Source: an uncultured Prevotella sp. (GTDB lineage Bacteria; Bacteroidota; Bacteroidia; Bacteroidales; Bacteroidaceae). From it: a DNA stretch of 64,000 bases. The position numbers and the translations under genes were made by a program. Every line of letters begins with the position of its first letter. Within the stretch, counting starts at the first letter, position 1. The notes beneath the pieces are model-generated. The model made no database searches. It was not told where the DNA came from and saw only the letters and a program-made list of their open reading frames with translations. The stretch covers positions 51,015-115,014 of the forward strand of contig URRR01000005.1 of assembly GCA_900550365.1 (NCBI GenBank), read 5' to 3'. Shown here in pieces: positions 1 through 8,008 of this stretch.

Positions 1-26
1 TCAGTAATGCCGCGGCTGCTATGCAC

Positions 27-44
27 ATGACGGATATCCGTCAT
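27..44. repeat. 18-bp perfect palindrome
   Basis: ATGACGGAT is followed directly by its reverse complement with no loop. There is no T-run after it, so it looks more like a protein-binding site than a terminator. It lies just downstream of the VOC gene; its role is unknown. Confidence 0.4.
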
Positions 45-76
45 CATATCTGCCGGCAGACATCAGACAGAAAAAC

Positions 77-460
77 TTATTCAGTTATCTCAATGCGGTT
101 GCCTTCAGGGTCAGCCACAGCACTCTCGTAACATCCGTCGCCTGTTGTGCGCGGCTCACTTAGTATGACGCAGCCGTCATTTCTCAACCGCTCTGTCAGG
201 TTGTTGACATTCTCTTTACTCCCGACAGAGATTGCCAGATGAGCAAGTCCCAGCATGTCGTCACGGCTCCCGGTGCCGGACTTATCCGGCATGTGCATCA
301 GTTCTATGCGTGCTCCCTCGCTGCCAGACAGGAAGTAAGAGGTAAATCCGCGTTTGCTGTTTATGTATTTTTCTCCCGATGTCAGTCCGAAATACTGCAT
401 GTAAAAACTCCGCATACGTTCAATGTCGTTTGTCCAAATTGCTACGTGTTCTATCTTCAT
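77..460 (-). CDS. VOC (glyoxalase/bleomycin-resistance fold) family protein
   Basis: A 127-residue single-domain protein of the vicinal-oxygen-chelate superfamily, probably cytoplasmic. Four metal-ligand positions typical of the glyoxalase I group can be placed: His5, Glu53 in the IELM strand, His74 in GLAHLAISVG and Glu124 near the C-terminus, with the usual two beta-alpha-beta-beta-beta halves. It reads like small lactoylglutathione-lyase-like or lyase/dioxygenase proteins, but the substrate cannot be told from sequence. It begins 34 bp after the SMR transporter stop on the same strand, so the two are probably co-transcribed, perhaps as a small detoxification unit (inference). The pairing does not prove a shared substrate. 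Confidence 0.85.
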   Translation of the reverse strand: MKIEHVAIWTNDIERMRSFYMQYFGLTSGEKYINSKRGFTSYFLSGSEGARIELMHMPDKSGTGSRDDMLGLAHLAISVGSKENVNNLTERLRNDGCVILSEPRTTGDGCYESAVADPEGNRIEITE

Positions 461-494
461 AATATAGTTTTTGTCTTATAGCCGGCCATACATG

Positions 495-827
495 TCAATG
501 GCTGACCGATTTTGAAAATACATTTATTGTTATTACTCCTGCTATGATGAGCGTAAGCCCCAGTATGGCGGGCAGGTCGAGGTGCTGTTTGAAAACGAAA
601 AGTCCTATCAGGGCTATCAGCACTATGCCTACGCCCGACCAGATGGCATAGGCTATGCCTACGGGGATAGTCTTCAGGGCTATGCTGAGGCAATAGAAAG
701 AAACGCAATAGCAGACTACCGTTACTATCGACGGTATCAGTTTTGTGAATTGTTCACTCTTGTTCAGAAAAGAGGTGGCGATAGTCTCAAAGACTATGGC
801 TGCTAATAAAACAATAAAATTCTTCAT
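495..827 (-). CDS. Small multidrug resistance (SMR) family transporter
   Basis: A 110-residue, four-helix inner-membrane protein of the EmrE/QacE type, expected to work as a dimeric proton-coupled exporter of cationic or guanidinium-like compounds. The essential membrane glutamate is at position 14. Tyr40, Tyr60 and Trp63 (within AYAIWSGVG) fall at the same numbers as the substrate-site residues of EmrE, which favours the drug-export subclass. The length matches the family. A good promoter lies upstream (TTTA, 21 bp, TACCTTTG) and the VOC gene follows after 34 bp. The actual substrate is unknown; a guanidinium-exporter role cannot be excluded. Confidence 0.9.
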   Translation of the reverse strand: MKNFIVLLAAIVFETIATSFLNKSEQFTKLIPSIVTVVCYCVSFYCLSIALKTIPVGIAYAIWSGVGIVLIALIGLFVFKQHLDLPAILGLTLIIAGVITINVFSKSVSH

Positions 828-857
828 ATTTATTTATCGATTGTAACAACCCTGCCG

Positions 858-890
858 CAAAGGTACTAAAAATATTAGTAATGCAGTAAA
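858..890 (-). promoter_or_regulatory. Bacteroidota-type promoter of the SMR/VOC unit
   Basis: Read on the minus strand, TTTA is followed after 21 bp by TACCTTTG. This fits the Bacteroidota pattern TTTG / TAnnTTTG with one mismatch in the upstream box. It lies about 30 bp from the SMR start codon. Confidence 0.6.
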
Positions 891-946
891 CCTTGTCGGG
901 ATATATAAGATGTGGGCCTGTAACTCATTGATAATCAGCAGTGTTG

Positions 947-1031
947 TAAAAGGTCGTCTTTCATGTTGCGAAAGACGGCCTTTTGGCGTGTAAAAGATGA
1001 CCTTTTAAAAGGTAAAAGGCCGTCTCTTGCA
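947..1031. repeat. GGCCGTCTTTT palindromic repeat, cluster A
   Basis: Contains an inverted pair (AAAAGGTCGTCTTT and AAAGACGGCCTTTT around a 9-base loop) followed by two degenerate copies. It sits between the start of the SMR gene and the end of the DUF3089 gene. It is one of nine such clusters in the window. Confidence 0.8.
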
Positions 1032-1044
1032 AAACGGTCGGTGT

Positions 1045-2058
1045 TCAGTGTCGCTCGCGATATTTGCGTATGCGCAGCTGGATGTTGTCTTTCAGGCTGT
1101 CCTGATATAGCCAAGGCTCCGCGCTGTGAAAGTCGCCGACGTTGAGAAAGCCGAGTATCGGCTGGTATTCGGCCCCGCTGTACCCCTTCACTACGAGCAC
1201 ATGATGCTCCGGCGAGACGCTTACGGTGACGGTGTCGGCCAGCGTTGCCGGCGTGTCGTCAGTGCGCCAGTTTACGGGATTGATGCACATCGCGCACGGT
1301 GCGCTGACTACCGGCTTGATGTATTTTACGTCGGCAACAGAGTTGTAGCATATTGTCACGCCCGTGTCGGCGGCACCTTGTGCTGCGCGCAGGTTGCGTG
1401 TGGCGGCCGTGTCGGCAGGTGTCACTTTGTAGCCGAGCACGTATGCCGCCACGAAATGGCTGTAGACGTCAGCCGGCATTTCCTTAAGCAGCTCTACAAC
1501 GGCCTTTCCGCCTTGGCTGAAACCTGCCAGAATGAACGGCCGCGTGGGGTCGCGCTGCTGCAGAAAGTGGCTGAAAGCGGCGCGCACATCACTCATGGCG
1601 AGCCTGAAGCGGTTGTTTATGGTGTCCTCGTTCTGCGTAGCCCACACGTTTATTGACATGTGGCGGTAGTAAGGCGAGTAGAAGTTGTTGCCTTCACCCA
1701 TGTATTCAGCGATGCGGCTTATCTCCTTATCCATGTCGGCACGCCGGTCGGCGTTGTGCACGTCGGCATAACGGCAGGGGCGGCCGTCTGCCGTTGTCCA
1801 GTCGGATATCCATGTTGAGACTATGTAAAACACGTCTGCGCCGGTGCCGTTATTGTCGTTTTCACGTATGAACCACATCATAGGGTCGTCGTAGTTGGGT
1901 GCTTCTGGCACGTATTCGGCCGCGGCCGTGCCTGGCGTATCGTCGTCACATGATGCGAGAATTGTGGCCGACTGTACGATGAATAACGACAACAGAATTG
2001 TTATGAGCATACTTCTTGCGCGCTGAAACTTGCGGTTTCTTTCTTTGATTGATGTCAT
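1045..2058 (-). CDS. DUF3089 alpha/beta-hydrolase-like lipoprotein
   Basis: A 337-residue protein with a positively charged N-terminus, one hydrophobic stretch and a lipobox ending at Cys37 (ILASC), so probably a membrane-anchored lipoprotein facing the periplasm or surface. The body matches the DUF3089 family: the nucleophile elbow GFSQGG puts the likely catalytic Ser at 181, and His residues near the C-terminus (SPEHHV, GDFHSAE) could complete a triad. An esterase, lipase or peptidase activity is inferred from the fold; no substrate is known. It stands alone on the minus strand, and I see no clear TAnnTTTG box in the bases directly upstream. Confidence 0.8.
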   Translation of the reverse strand: MTSIKERNRKFQRARSMLITILLSLFIVQSATILASCDDDTPGTAAAEYVPEAPNYDDPMMWFIRENDNNGTGADVFYIVSTWISDWTTADGRPCRYADVHNADRRADMDKEISRIAEYMGEGNNFYSPYYRHMSINVWATQNEDTINNRFRLAMSDVRAAFSHFLQQRDPTRPFILAGFSQGGKAVVELLKEMPADVYSHFVAAYVLGYKVTPADTAATRNLRAAQGAADTGVTICYNSVADVKYIKPVVSAPCAMCINPVNWRTDDTPATLADTVTVSVSPEHHVLVVKGYSGAEYQPILGFLNVGDFHSAEPWLYQDSLKDNIQLRIRKYRERH

Positions 2059-2115
2059 ATTGATGTATTGTGTGATGTTGACGTGATTGCAGATTTTCTC
2101 TGAACGTTATATACA

Positions 2116-2172
2116 CAGACAGCCGTCAAGGCGCGGCGGATTGATTGTAACGCCATGCCTGACGGCTGTCTG
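2116..2172 (-). terminator. Hairpin after the acyl-CoA dehydrogenase gene
   Basis: CAGACAGCCGTC pairs with GACGGCTGTCTG (12 bp), extended by four more pairs after one bulged base. It begins about 20 bp after the stop of the minus-strand etf operon. The U-tract is weak, so factor-assisted termination or RNA 3'-end protection is possible. Confidence 0.5.
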
Positions 2173-2192
2173 AATGTTGTCTGTATGCCGTA

Positions 2193-3917
2193 TTATTCGG
2201 CCTCAGCCTCCGCAGCGCGGAAGTTTACGAGGTCTTCAGCGATAAAGCTCTTGACGTATGTGTAGTGGCCTACCACCTCTTCTTCGGCCATGCGCACGTA
2301 AACGTTGGCACTCTTGGTGAAGAGCTCAGGCGCACGGGTAGCGTCGTCAAGGATGAGCAGAGACATTATGATGTCGCCGGTCATGTCGTACAGACGGCGC
2401 GCAAGGAAGTCGTGAGCTTCCTGGTTGCCCAGTTCCTTAGTGTAGTTAACGGCCTGCTCATACAGTTCGGTCATCTTTCTGACGCGCTCCTGCAGAGGTT
2501 TCAGCTCCTCGGCAACCTCGCCTTCGAGCATCTCCTTTATTATGCCGAGATACGTTCCGTTGGTGATGTAACGTATTGCGGCCACAACCTGCAGCTGAGT
2601 TGTTCCCTCATAGATAGAGAAGATGCGTGCGTCGCGGTAGAGACGCTGGCTCTTATACTCCATGATGAAGCCAGAACCGCCGTGTACCTGGATGGCGTCG
2701 TAAGCGTTCTGGTTGACATATTCTGAGTTCATTCCCTTCGCAATGGGCGTGAAGGCGTCAGCCAGCCTGGTGTATTTCTTCAGCTCCTGGCGCTCCTCGG
2801 GCGTCAGTTTGCGCTCGCGAGAGATGTCTTCAAGAGCCTTGTAGATGTCAACATAGCGTGCCGTCATGTACAGAATGCTGCGTCCGGCGTCAAGTTTCGC
2901 CTTCATACGTGCCAGCATGTCGTAGACTGCGGGGAAGTTGATGATGGTCTTGTCGAACTGTCTGCGCTCCTTGGCGTAGGCAAGTGCTTCATTATAAGCG
3001 GCCTGGCTTACACCCACGCTCTGTGCGGCGATGCCCAGACGGGCGCCGTTCATCAGCGCCATCACATACTTGATAAGTCCCAGACGGGTGCTTCCGCACA
3101 GCTCGGCCTTGGCGTTCTTGAACACAAGCTCGCACGTAGGAGAGCCGTGGATGCCCAGCTTGTTCTCAATGTGGCGCACGGTTACGCCACCGTTTCTCTT
3201 GTCGTAGATGAACATTGACAGTCCGCGGCCGTCGTGAGTGCCGGCCTCGCTGCGCGCGAGAACCAGGTGAATGTCTGAATCTCCGTTGGTAATGAAGCGC
3301 TTTACGCCGTTGAGCAGCCAGCAGCCGTCGGCCTCGCTGTATGTAGCCTTGAGCATTACGCGCTGCAGGTCAGAGCCTGCGTCAGGCTCGGTGAGGTCCA
3401 TACTCATGGTCTCTCCGGCGCATACGCGCGGTATGTACTTCTGTCTCTGCTCCTCGCTGCCGAACTCATAGAGCGTCTCTATGCAGTCCTGAAGGCTCCA
3501 TATGTTCTGGAATCCTGCGTCAGCAGCGGCCACAATCTCTGAAGCCATTGAGTAAGGAGTAACCGGCATGTTAAGTCCGCCGTAGCGGCGGGGCATCGAT
3601 ACGCCCCAAAGACCTGCCTTACGGGTTACGTCAAGGTTCTCATAAGTCTTTGAAGCATAGTGCATGCGGCCGTCAACGAGGTGCGGACCTTCCAGGTCTA
3701 CTTCCTCACTGTTGGGCTCGAGCACGTTGGCGGCGATGTCACCGGTGATCTCCAGAAGTCTCTTATAGTTCTCAATAGCGTCCTGATAGTCAACAGGCGC
3801 GTCTGCGTATTCATCCTTGTCGGCGAAGTTGCGTTCCTTCAGCTCTACAATCCGCTTCATCAGGGGGTGGTTGAGGTGGAACTCAAACTCAGGATGGTCT
3901 GTATAATAGTTTGCCAT
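2193..3917 (-). CDS. Acyl-CoA dehydrogenase, long C-terminal domain type
   Basis: A 574-residue FAD flavoenzyme that would introduce an alpha-beta double bond into an acyl-CoA and pass electrons to the ETF encoded just upstream. The N-terminal helical domain, the beta domain (around DLTEPDAGSDLQ, residue 175 on) and the C-terminal helical domain are in order. The catalytic base is expected at Glu437 in the YEGTTQLQ signature. About 120 further residues follow, as in the larger AidB-like or ACAD9-like subfamily. It is the last gene of a minus-strand operon (etfB, small protein, etfA, this gene; 69 bp after etfA). Chain-length preference, and whether it acts in oxidation or in reduction with electron bifurcation, cannot be told. 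Confidence 0.9.
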   Translation of the reverse strand: MANYYTDHPEFEFHLNHPLMKRIVELKERNFADKDEYADAPVDYQDAIENYKRLLEITGDIAANVLEPNSEEVDLEGPHLVDGRMHYASKTYENLDVTRKAGLWGVSMPRRYGGLNMPVTPYSMASEIVAAADAGFQNIWSLQDCIETLYEFGSEEQRQKYIPRVCAGETMSMDLTEPDAGSDLQRVMLKATYSEADGCWLLNGVKRFITNGDSDIHLVLARSEAGTHDGRGLSMFIYDKRNGGVTVRHIENKLGIHGSPTCELVFKNAKAELCGSTRLGLIKYVMALMNGARLGIAAQSVGVSQAAYNEALAYAKERRQFDKTIINFPAVYDMLARMKAKLDAGRSILYMTARYVDIYKALEDISRERKLTPEERQELKKYTRLADAFTPIAKGMNSEYVNQNAYDAIQVHGGSGFIMEYKSQRLYRDARIFSIYEGTTQLQVVAAIRYITNGTYLGIIKEMLEGEVAEELKPLQERVRKMTELYEQAVNYTKELGNQEAHDFLARRLYDMTGDIIMSLLILDDATRAPELFTKSANVYVRMAEEEVVGHYTYVKSFIAEDLVNFRAAEAEAE

Positions 3918-3986
3918 TGTTTTTATTTTTATGAAGCTGATGTAAACTGACGTCAGTCAGATGTTACCAGCTTCTTATTTAAATTG

Positions 3987-5009
3987 TTATTTACTGTTCT
4001 GCTTGTAATACTTGATGAGTTTCGGAACCACCTCCTCAACGGTGCCTACAATAACGTAATCAGCTATCTTGTTGATTGGAGCGTCAGGGTCACTGTTGAT
4101 TGAGATGATGATGCCCGAGTCCTGCATGCCGGCTATGTGCTGTATCTGTCCGGAGATACCGCAGGCAATATACACTTTCGGATGCACCGTAACGCCGGTC
4201 TGGCCGATCTGTCTGTCGTGGTCAACGAAGCCCGCATCCACTGCGGCACGGCTCGCGCCGACCTCTCCGTGAAGCTCTTTGGCAAGCTGGAAGAGCTGGT
4301 CAAAGCCTTCCTTGCTGCCCACACCGTAACCTCCGGCAACGACAATCGGCGCGCCCTTAAGGTTGTGCTTGGCGGCCTCTACGTGGCGGTCGATAACCTT
4401 TACGATGAAGTCTGCCGGGTCAGTGTACTTGCCGGCATCGGGATAAACAACCTCGTTCTTTGCCTTGCCGTCATACAACGCCTTCTGCATAACGCCGCTG
4501 CGGACGGTCGCCATCTGCGGTCTGTGGTCGGGGTTGACGATTGTCGCCACGATGTTACCGCCGAAAGCGGGACGTATCTGGTAAAGAAGATTGTCGTAAT
4601 GCTTGCCCGCCTTCTTGTCATCATAGTCTCCGATTTCGAGCTGTGTGCAGTCGGCGGTCAGTCCGCTGGTGAGTGATGACGACACGCGCGGCCCCAAGTC
4701 GCGGCCTATAACGGTTGCGCCCATGAGGCAGATCTGTGGTTTCTCCTCCTTGAAAAGGTTCACGAGGATTGACGTGTGGGGCGCAGACGTGTACGGGAAC
4801 AGCCCCTCGGCATCGAAAACGAACAGCTTGTCAACGCCGTAAGGCAGTATCTGGCTCTCCACTTTGTCCTTGATGACCGTGCCTGCTACGACGGCGTGCA
4901 GCTCAACGCCAAGCTGGTTGGCGAGCTTGCGGCCCTTGGTGAGCAGTTCTTGTGATACTTCGGCAACGGTAGTGCCTTCTATTTCGCAATATACAAATAC
5001 GTTGTTCAT
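3987..5009 (-). CDS. etfA: Electron transfer flavoprotein alpha subunit
   Basis: A 340-residue FixB/EtfA protein, forming with EtfB a heterodimer that carries FAD and shuttles electrons between the neighbouring acyl-CoA dehydrogenase and a downstream acceptor. The N-terminal domain has the ETF nucleotide-like fold. The C-terminal FAD domain is clear from about residue 218: VAGGYGVGS, SRAAVDAGFV, IGQTGVTVHPKVYIACGISG and SINSDPDAPI are the conserved FAD-binding segments. It is 111 bp downstream of the four-helix-bundle gene, an unusual gap for an etfB-etfA pair, and that gap contains purine-rich repeat words (see findings). Confidence 0.95.
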   Translation of the reverse strand: MNNVFVYCEIEGTTVAEVSQELLTKGRKLANQLGVELHAVVAGTVIKDKVESQILPYGVDKLFVFDAEGLFPYTSAPHTSILVNLFKEEKPQICLMGATVIGRDLGPRVSSSLTSGLTADCTQLEIGDYDDKKAGKHYDNLLYQIRPAFGGNIVATIVNPDHRPQMATVRSGVMQKALYDGKAKNEVVYPDAGKYTDPADFIVKVIDRHVEAAKHNLKGAPIVVAGGYGVGSKEGFDQLFQLAKELHGEVGASRAAVDAGFVDHDRQIGQTGVTVHPKVYIACGISGQIQHIAGMQDSGIIISINSDPDAPINKIADYVIVGTVEEVVPKLIKYYKQNSK

Positions 5010-5020
5010 GTCTTTATTTT

Positions 5021-5054
5021 TAAGGAGTAGAGGAGTAAGGAGTAAAGGAGTAAG
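5021..5054. repeat. Purine-rich GGAGTAA repeat words
   Basis: Four near copies of GGAGTA(A/G)A in a row between etfA and the small upstream gene. The other side of that small gene (5495-5550) carries related words in the opposite orientation. Confidence 0.6.
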
Positions 5055-5120
5055 TCACATTACCCTATGTGGTTCAGCGCGGCGGAGCGACATTTATAAG
5101 TTACGGAGCCTTTTTTTTAC

Positions 5121-5489
5121 CTATAAGACACTGTTGTTCTTAATACCTTTATAGTATGCGTTCAGCAACCTGCTGGCCTCTTCAAGCTCGCCGTTCAACC
5201 TGTCGTAGACGTCAGAACTGATATATTCAAGGTCTTTTGACAGAAGGATGTAATATCTGCATTCCTCAAGACTGCCCTGCGCGATGTTAAGGAAGCGCAG
5301 TTTGTCGGCCATTCCGTCCCGGCGATAGCCTTCCGCAATGTTGGCAGGAATGGATACCGCCGCCCTTTGAAACTGCGAACAGAGTCCGTATCGCTCAGCC
5401 GGCGGAAACTGGCTTGTGGCCTTATAAACCGTTATAACAAGCTGATGTGCCTTTTGCCAGGCTATAATTTCCTTGAAGCTCCGCGTCAT
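5121..5489 (-). CDS. Four helix bundle protein (23S rRNA IVP-like, S23 family)
   Basis: A 122-residue protein of the family first seen in 23S rRNA intervening sequences. Family hallmarks are the SFKEIIAWQKAHQL start, the RAAVSIPANIAEGYRR centre and LEECRYYILLSKDL helices. These proteins form small all-helical oligomers of unknown biochemical role, and many Bacteroidota carry them outside rRNA. Here the gene lies inside the etf operon between etfB and etfA, flanked by purine/pyrimidine-rich repeat words in opposite orientation. That looks like a later insertion that kept the operon direction. Function here is unknown. Confidence 0.88.
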   Translation of the reverse strand: MTRSFKEIIAWQKAHQLVITVYKATSQFPPAERYGLCSQFQRAAVSIPANIAEGYRRDGMADKLRFLNIAQGSLEECRYYILLSKDLEYISSDVYDRLNGELEEASRLLNAYYKGIKNNSVL

Positions 5490-5494
5490 TTCAA

Positions 5495-5550
5495 CCTACT
5501 ACTTACTGCATTTACTTCTTACTACTTACTACATTTACTACTTACTACTT
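5495..5550. repeat. Pyrimidine-rich TTACTACTTAC repeat words
   Basis: Tandem TTACTACTTAC/ATTTACT words between etfB and the four-helix-bundle gene. Their complement (AGTAGTAAG) resembles the words on the other side of that gene, so the gene is bracketed by loosely inverted repeats. Confidence 0.6.
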
Positions 5551-5556
5551 CCCAAT

Positions 5557-6426
5557 TTACCCAATTATTTTCTCTTCAAGCAGTTCCTTAATCATGCCTT
5601 CAATGTCAGCGTCGCTGCCGGTCAGGGTCTTGCTTTCCTTGGCCTGGAACACTATGTTCTTGACAGCTTTCACCTTAGTGGGCGAGCCTGCCAGTCCGCA
5701 CTGCTGCGGGTCACCGTTGATGTCGGCAACGGCCCACTGGTTAAGGGTAAGATACGGACGCGTCTCATACAGGTCGGCGTAGGGCATGTCAGCCGTGCGC
5801 TCGAGGGGTACGGTGGCGTGTTTGTACTTCATCACGAGCTTGGCGTTGCACGGACGGCACGGAGCGGCGCTGCCGTTAACGGTTATTACGATAGGCATTG
5901 GAGCCTCAACCGTCTCCACGCCGCCGTCGATGTGGCGGCGGATAGTCAGCTTGCCGTCCTCACACTTCAGTATCTCCTCGGCGTAAGTCACCTGTGACAG
6001 ACCGAGCTTCTGTGCCACCTGCGGGCCCACCTGTGCCGTATCGCCGTCGATAGCCTGGCGTCCGCCGATGATGATGTCAGCCCCGCCGATATGCTTGATG
6101 GCCGTGGCGAGGGCGTAAGAAGTTGCCAGGGTGTCGGCTCCGGCAAACAGACGGTCGGTCAGCAGCCAGCCAGTGTCAGCTCCGCGGTAAAGTCCCTGGC
6201 GGATGATTTCAGCCGCGCGGGGCGGTCCCATGGTAAGAATGCCGACCGTAGAGCCGGGGTTCTGCTCTTTCAGGCGCAACGCCTGCTCAAGCGCGTTAAG
6301 GTCTTCAGGATTGAAGATAGCGGGCAGGGCGGCGCGGTTAACCGTTCCTTCGGCGGTCATGGCGTCCTTGCCCACGTTCCTCGTGTCGGGCACTTGCTTT
6401 GCAAGTACGATGATTTTAAGATTCAT
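5557..6426 (-). CDS. etfB: Electron transfer flavoprotein beta subunit
   Basis: A 289-residue FixA/EtfB protein, partner of EtfA. Seen: the N-terminal KIIVLAKQVPDT strand, the NPEDLNALEQALRLKE helix, the GAD..LATSYALA segment and the IIGGRQAIDGDTAQVGPQ motif, which binds the nucleotide (AMP, or a second FAD in bifurcating ETFs). It is the first gene of the operon and has the best promoter match of the window 33 bp upstream. Whether this is a classical or a bifurcating ETF would need comparison of the nucleotide site with characterised members. Confidence 0.95.
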   Translation of the reverse strand: MNLKIIVLAKQVPDTRNVGKDAMTAEGTVNRAALPAIFNPEDLNALEQALRLKEQNPGSTVGILTMGPPRAAEIIRQGLYRGADTGWLLTDRLFAGADTLATSYALATAIKHIGGADIIIGGRQAIDGDTAQVGPQVAQKLGLSQVTYAEEILKCEDGKLTIRRHIDGGVETVEAPMPIVITVNGSAAPCRPCNAKLVMKYKHATVPLERTADMPYADLYETRPYLTLNQWAVADINGDPQQCGLAGSPTKVKAVKNIVFQAKESKTLTGSDADIEGMIKELLEEKIIG

Positions 6427-6458
6427 AGTAATATATTATAATGTGAAATTCATGATTG

Positions 6459-6489
6459 CAAAAATACACTTTTTTTGTTTTTCAACAAA
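6459..6489 (-). promoter_or_regulatory. Promoter of the etfB-etfA-acyl-CoA dehydrogenase operon
   Basis: On the minus strand TTTG, 19 bp, TATTTTTG: a perfect match to the Bacteroidota vegetative promoter pattern, about 35 bp before the etfB start codon. Confidence 0.8.
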
Positions 6490-6562
6490 GAGAAAAGGCG
6501 TTATTAGTAGTTAAAGTGGCCTCACCGGGGCCGTACATGTACGTTTTTCATATATAAAAAAG

Positions 6563-6652
6563 AGCCTGAGACAGTCAGAAGTGATAACAGCATCTGCGGT
6601 AATGTATGCTGATTAAGGCCGTGGCCGTTATCATTTCTGACTGTCTCAGGCT
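6563..6652. terminator. Long bidirectional hairpin with 26-nt arms
   Basis: The arm beginning AGCCTGAGACAGTCAG pairs with its copy at 6627-6652 with a single G-U position. The 38-base loop has its own AGCAT/ATGCT pairing. A-rich bases precede it and T-rich bases follow, so it can terminate in both directions. It ends the META gene just before the etfB promoter. Confidence 0.75.
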
Positions 6653-6691
6653 ATTTTTATACAACAATCAACGTCTTTAACTGCCTGATTA

Positions 6692-7126
6692 TTATTTCTT
6701 TTCCATTGTCATGAGGGCCTTGCCGTCTTCTGACTTGAACACCAGCTTGCCGCCCTTTTCCATTTCAAACGAGCGCGTCTTGTTGATTGCGTCGAGCACC
6801 TTGCCCTCAGTCTCCATGTCGGGGCACATCATCCGTGTGCTGCCGGCCTGTCCGAAAGATATCTTACCCTTCTTGGCGTCGGCCTCAAATCCGCCCAACA
6901 GATTGTTGCAACTGGTGTTGCCGTAGAGCCGCTTCTCCTTGACGTTAAGTCCGATGAAGGCCTCTTTCTCTCCAGGAGCGGCCTTTACGTCCTTGCCGCC
7001 CACTTTAACTATCTTCCACTCGCCGTTGAGTGCGTCTAATGACGCTACTGCCGTGCGCGACGTGCCGCATGCCGTGAAGCCGGCAGCCACGCCTGCCATG
7101 CACAATGCAATAAACAGTTTCTTCAT
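6692..7126 (-). CDS. META domain (HslJ-like) lipoprotein
   Basis: A 144-residue protein with a lipoprotein signal peptide (lipobox FTAC, Cys20) followed by one META domain. The domain hallmarks are LNGEWKIVKVGG, LYGNTSCNNLLGGFE (the N.G.sGCN-like turn) and the TRMMCPDMETE strand before the C-terminal helix. HslJ-like proteins are linked to stress and drug tolerance in other bacteria, but no activity is established. It is a single gene ended by the long hairpin downstream, with a TACATTTG box 77 bp upstream. The standard product name would be META domain-containing protein. Confidence 0.88.
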   Translation of the reverse strand: MKKLFIALCMAGVAAGFTACGTSRTAVASLDALNGEWKIVKVGGKDVKAAPGEKEAFIGLNVKEKRLYGNTSCNNLLGGFEADAKKGKISFGQAGSTRMMCPDMETEGKVLDAINKTRSFEMEKGGKLVFKSEDGKALMTMEKK

Positions 7127-8008
7127 TTCTTTACCTTCTTTATTTTATTTGTAATTCGGCCACGATGACCGTTTTTTACGCCGCCCGTAGGCTTAGCGGG
7201 TGCAAATGTAGTGAAAAACGCGGTAACAGCAGTGTTTAAAGCGTTAAGAATTAAGAAAACATCGTTAACAAAACTCTTACGCCACAAGGCCGCGGCACAA
7301 TGCTGCGCGCGGCCGCATACGGTCTGACTTGCCGCCGGGCATGCAGCGGCTGCCGGCGTGTGCGCATGTTGACATGTGTCAGTCAGGCAGCCTTAAGTGC
7401 TTACATATTGATTTCTTCAAGGCCTCTTATTTTGCGATATTCTGAAAAACAAAACCGTCGGCGGCAAATATCGCAAGGATAAGTGTGCAGCGTCAACCGC
7501 CTGACCGTCAACGCATTACAGCCCTACCACCCCCTAATTGCGCAATGCTTTGAGGCTTCGTGCCGTGTAAAAGACGGCCTTTTAGAGAGCAAAAGACGGC
7601 CTTTTACATGGCAGAAGGCCGTCAACGGGAGTGCGGCGGACGGCCTTCAGACGCGCGAAGCATGCCCTGCCCTACTCAATCAACGGCTGTTTGCGCGGCA
7701 AGGGGCTGTTTTCAGTGCTGAAATACGTCGCCTCCTGGCTTGTATTTAATCTGTAACGGCCGGTCAGGCGGACATTTTCTGATTATCATTTTGTCACTGT
7801 TCAAGCCGTAAAGGCATCTTTACGTCACCCCGGCAACGCCGCCGGCAGACTGCGGCCGGCCAACAGCGCGCTCTCCATTTATATAGCAAAAAACATCATC
7901 CTTTCTTGCTCTTTTCGTCATTATTACGTATATTTGCTTTCGCAAAGACAGGATACGGCGGCCGGCACCACGCCGGACGCCATTAATTAATGCGCCTCAT
8001 TAACAGCT
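7127..8008. other. 880-bp intergenic region between META gene and dnaG
   Basis: No convincing gene. It holds a minus-strand TACATTTG box for the META gene (7203-7210), a 10-bp perfect inverted repeat TTGCGATATT/AATATCGCAA (7432-7441 and 7467-7476, an operator-like arrangement), repeat cluster B, and a TATATTTG box for dnaG at 7929-7936. Short open frames here have no ribosome-binding site or recognisable product. Confidence 0.6.
7567..7660. repeat. GGCCGTCTTTT palindromic repeat, cluster B
   Basis: Two copies of AAAAGACGGCCTTTT in the same orientation plus degenerate copies (GAAGGCCGTC, GACGGCCTTC). It lies between two divergent genes, so transcription termination is not an obvious role. Confidence 0.8.

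Noticed and set aside
7300..7749. Two short plus-strand open frames
   Set aside because: Compositionally odd, overlapping repeat cluster B, with no ribosome-binding site and no family resemblance.
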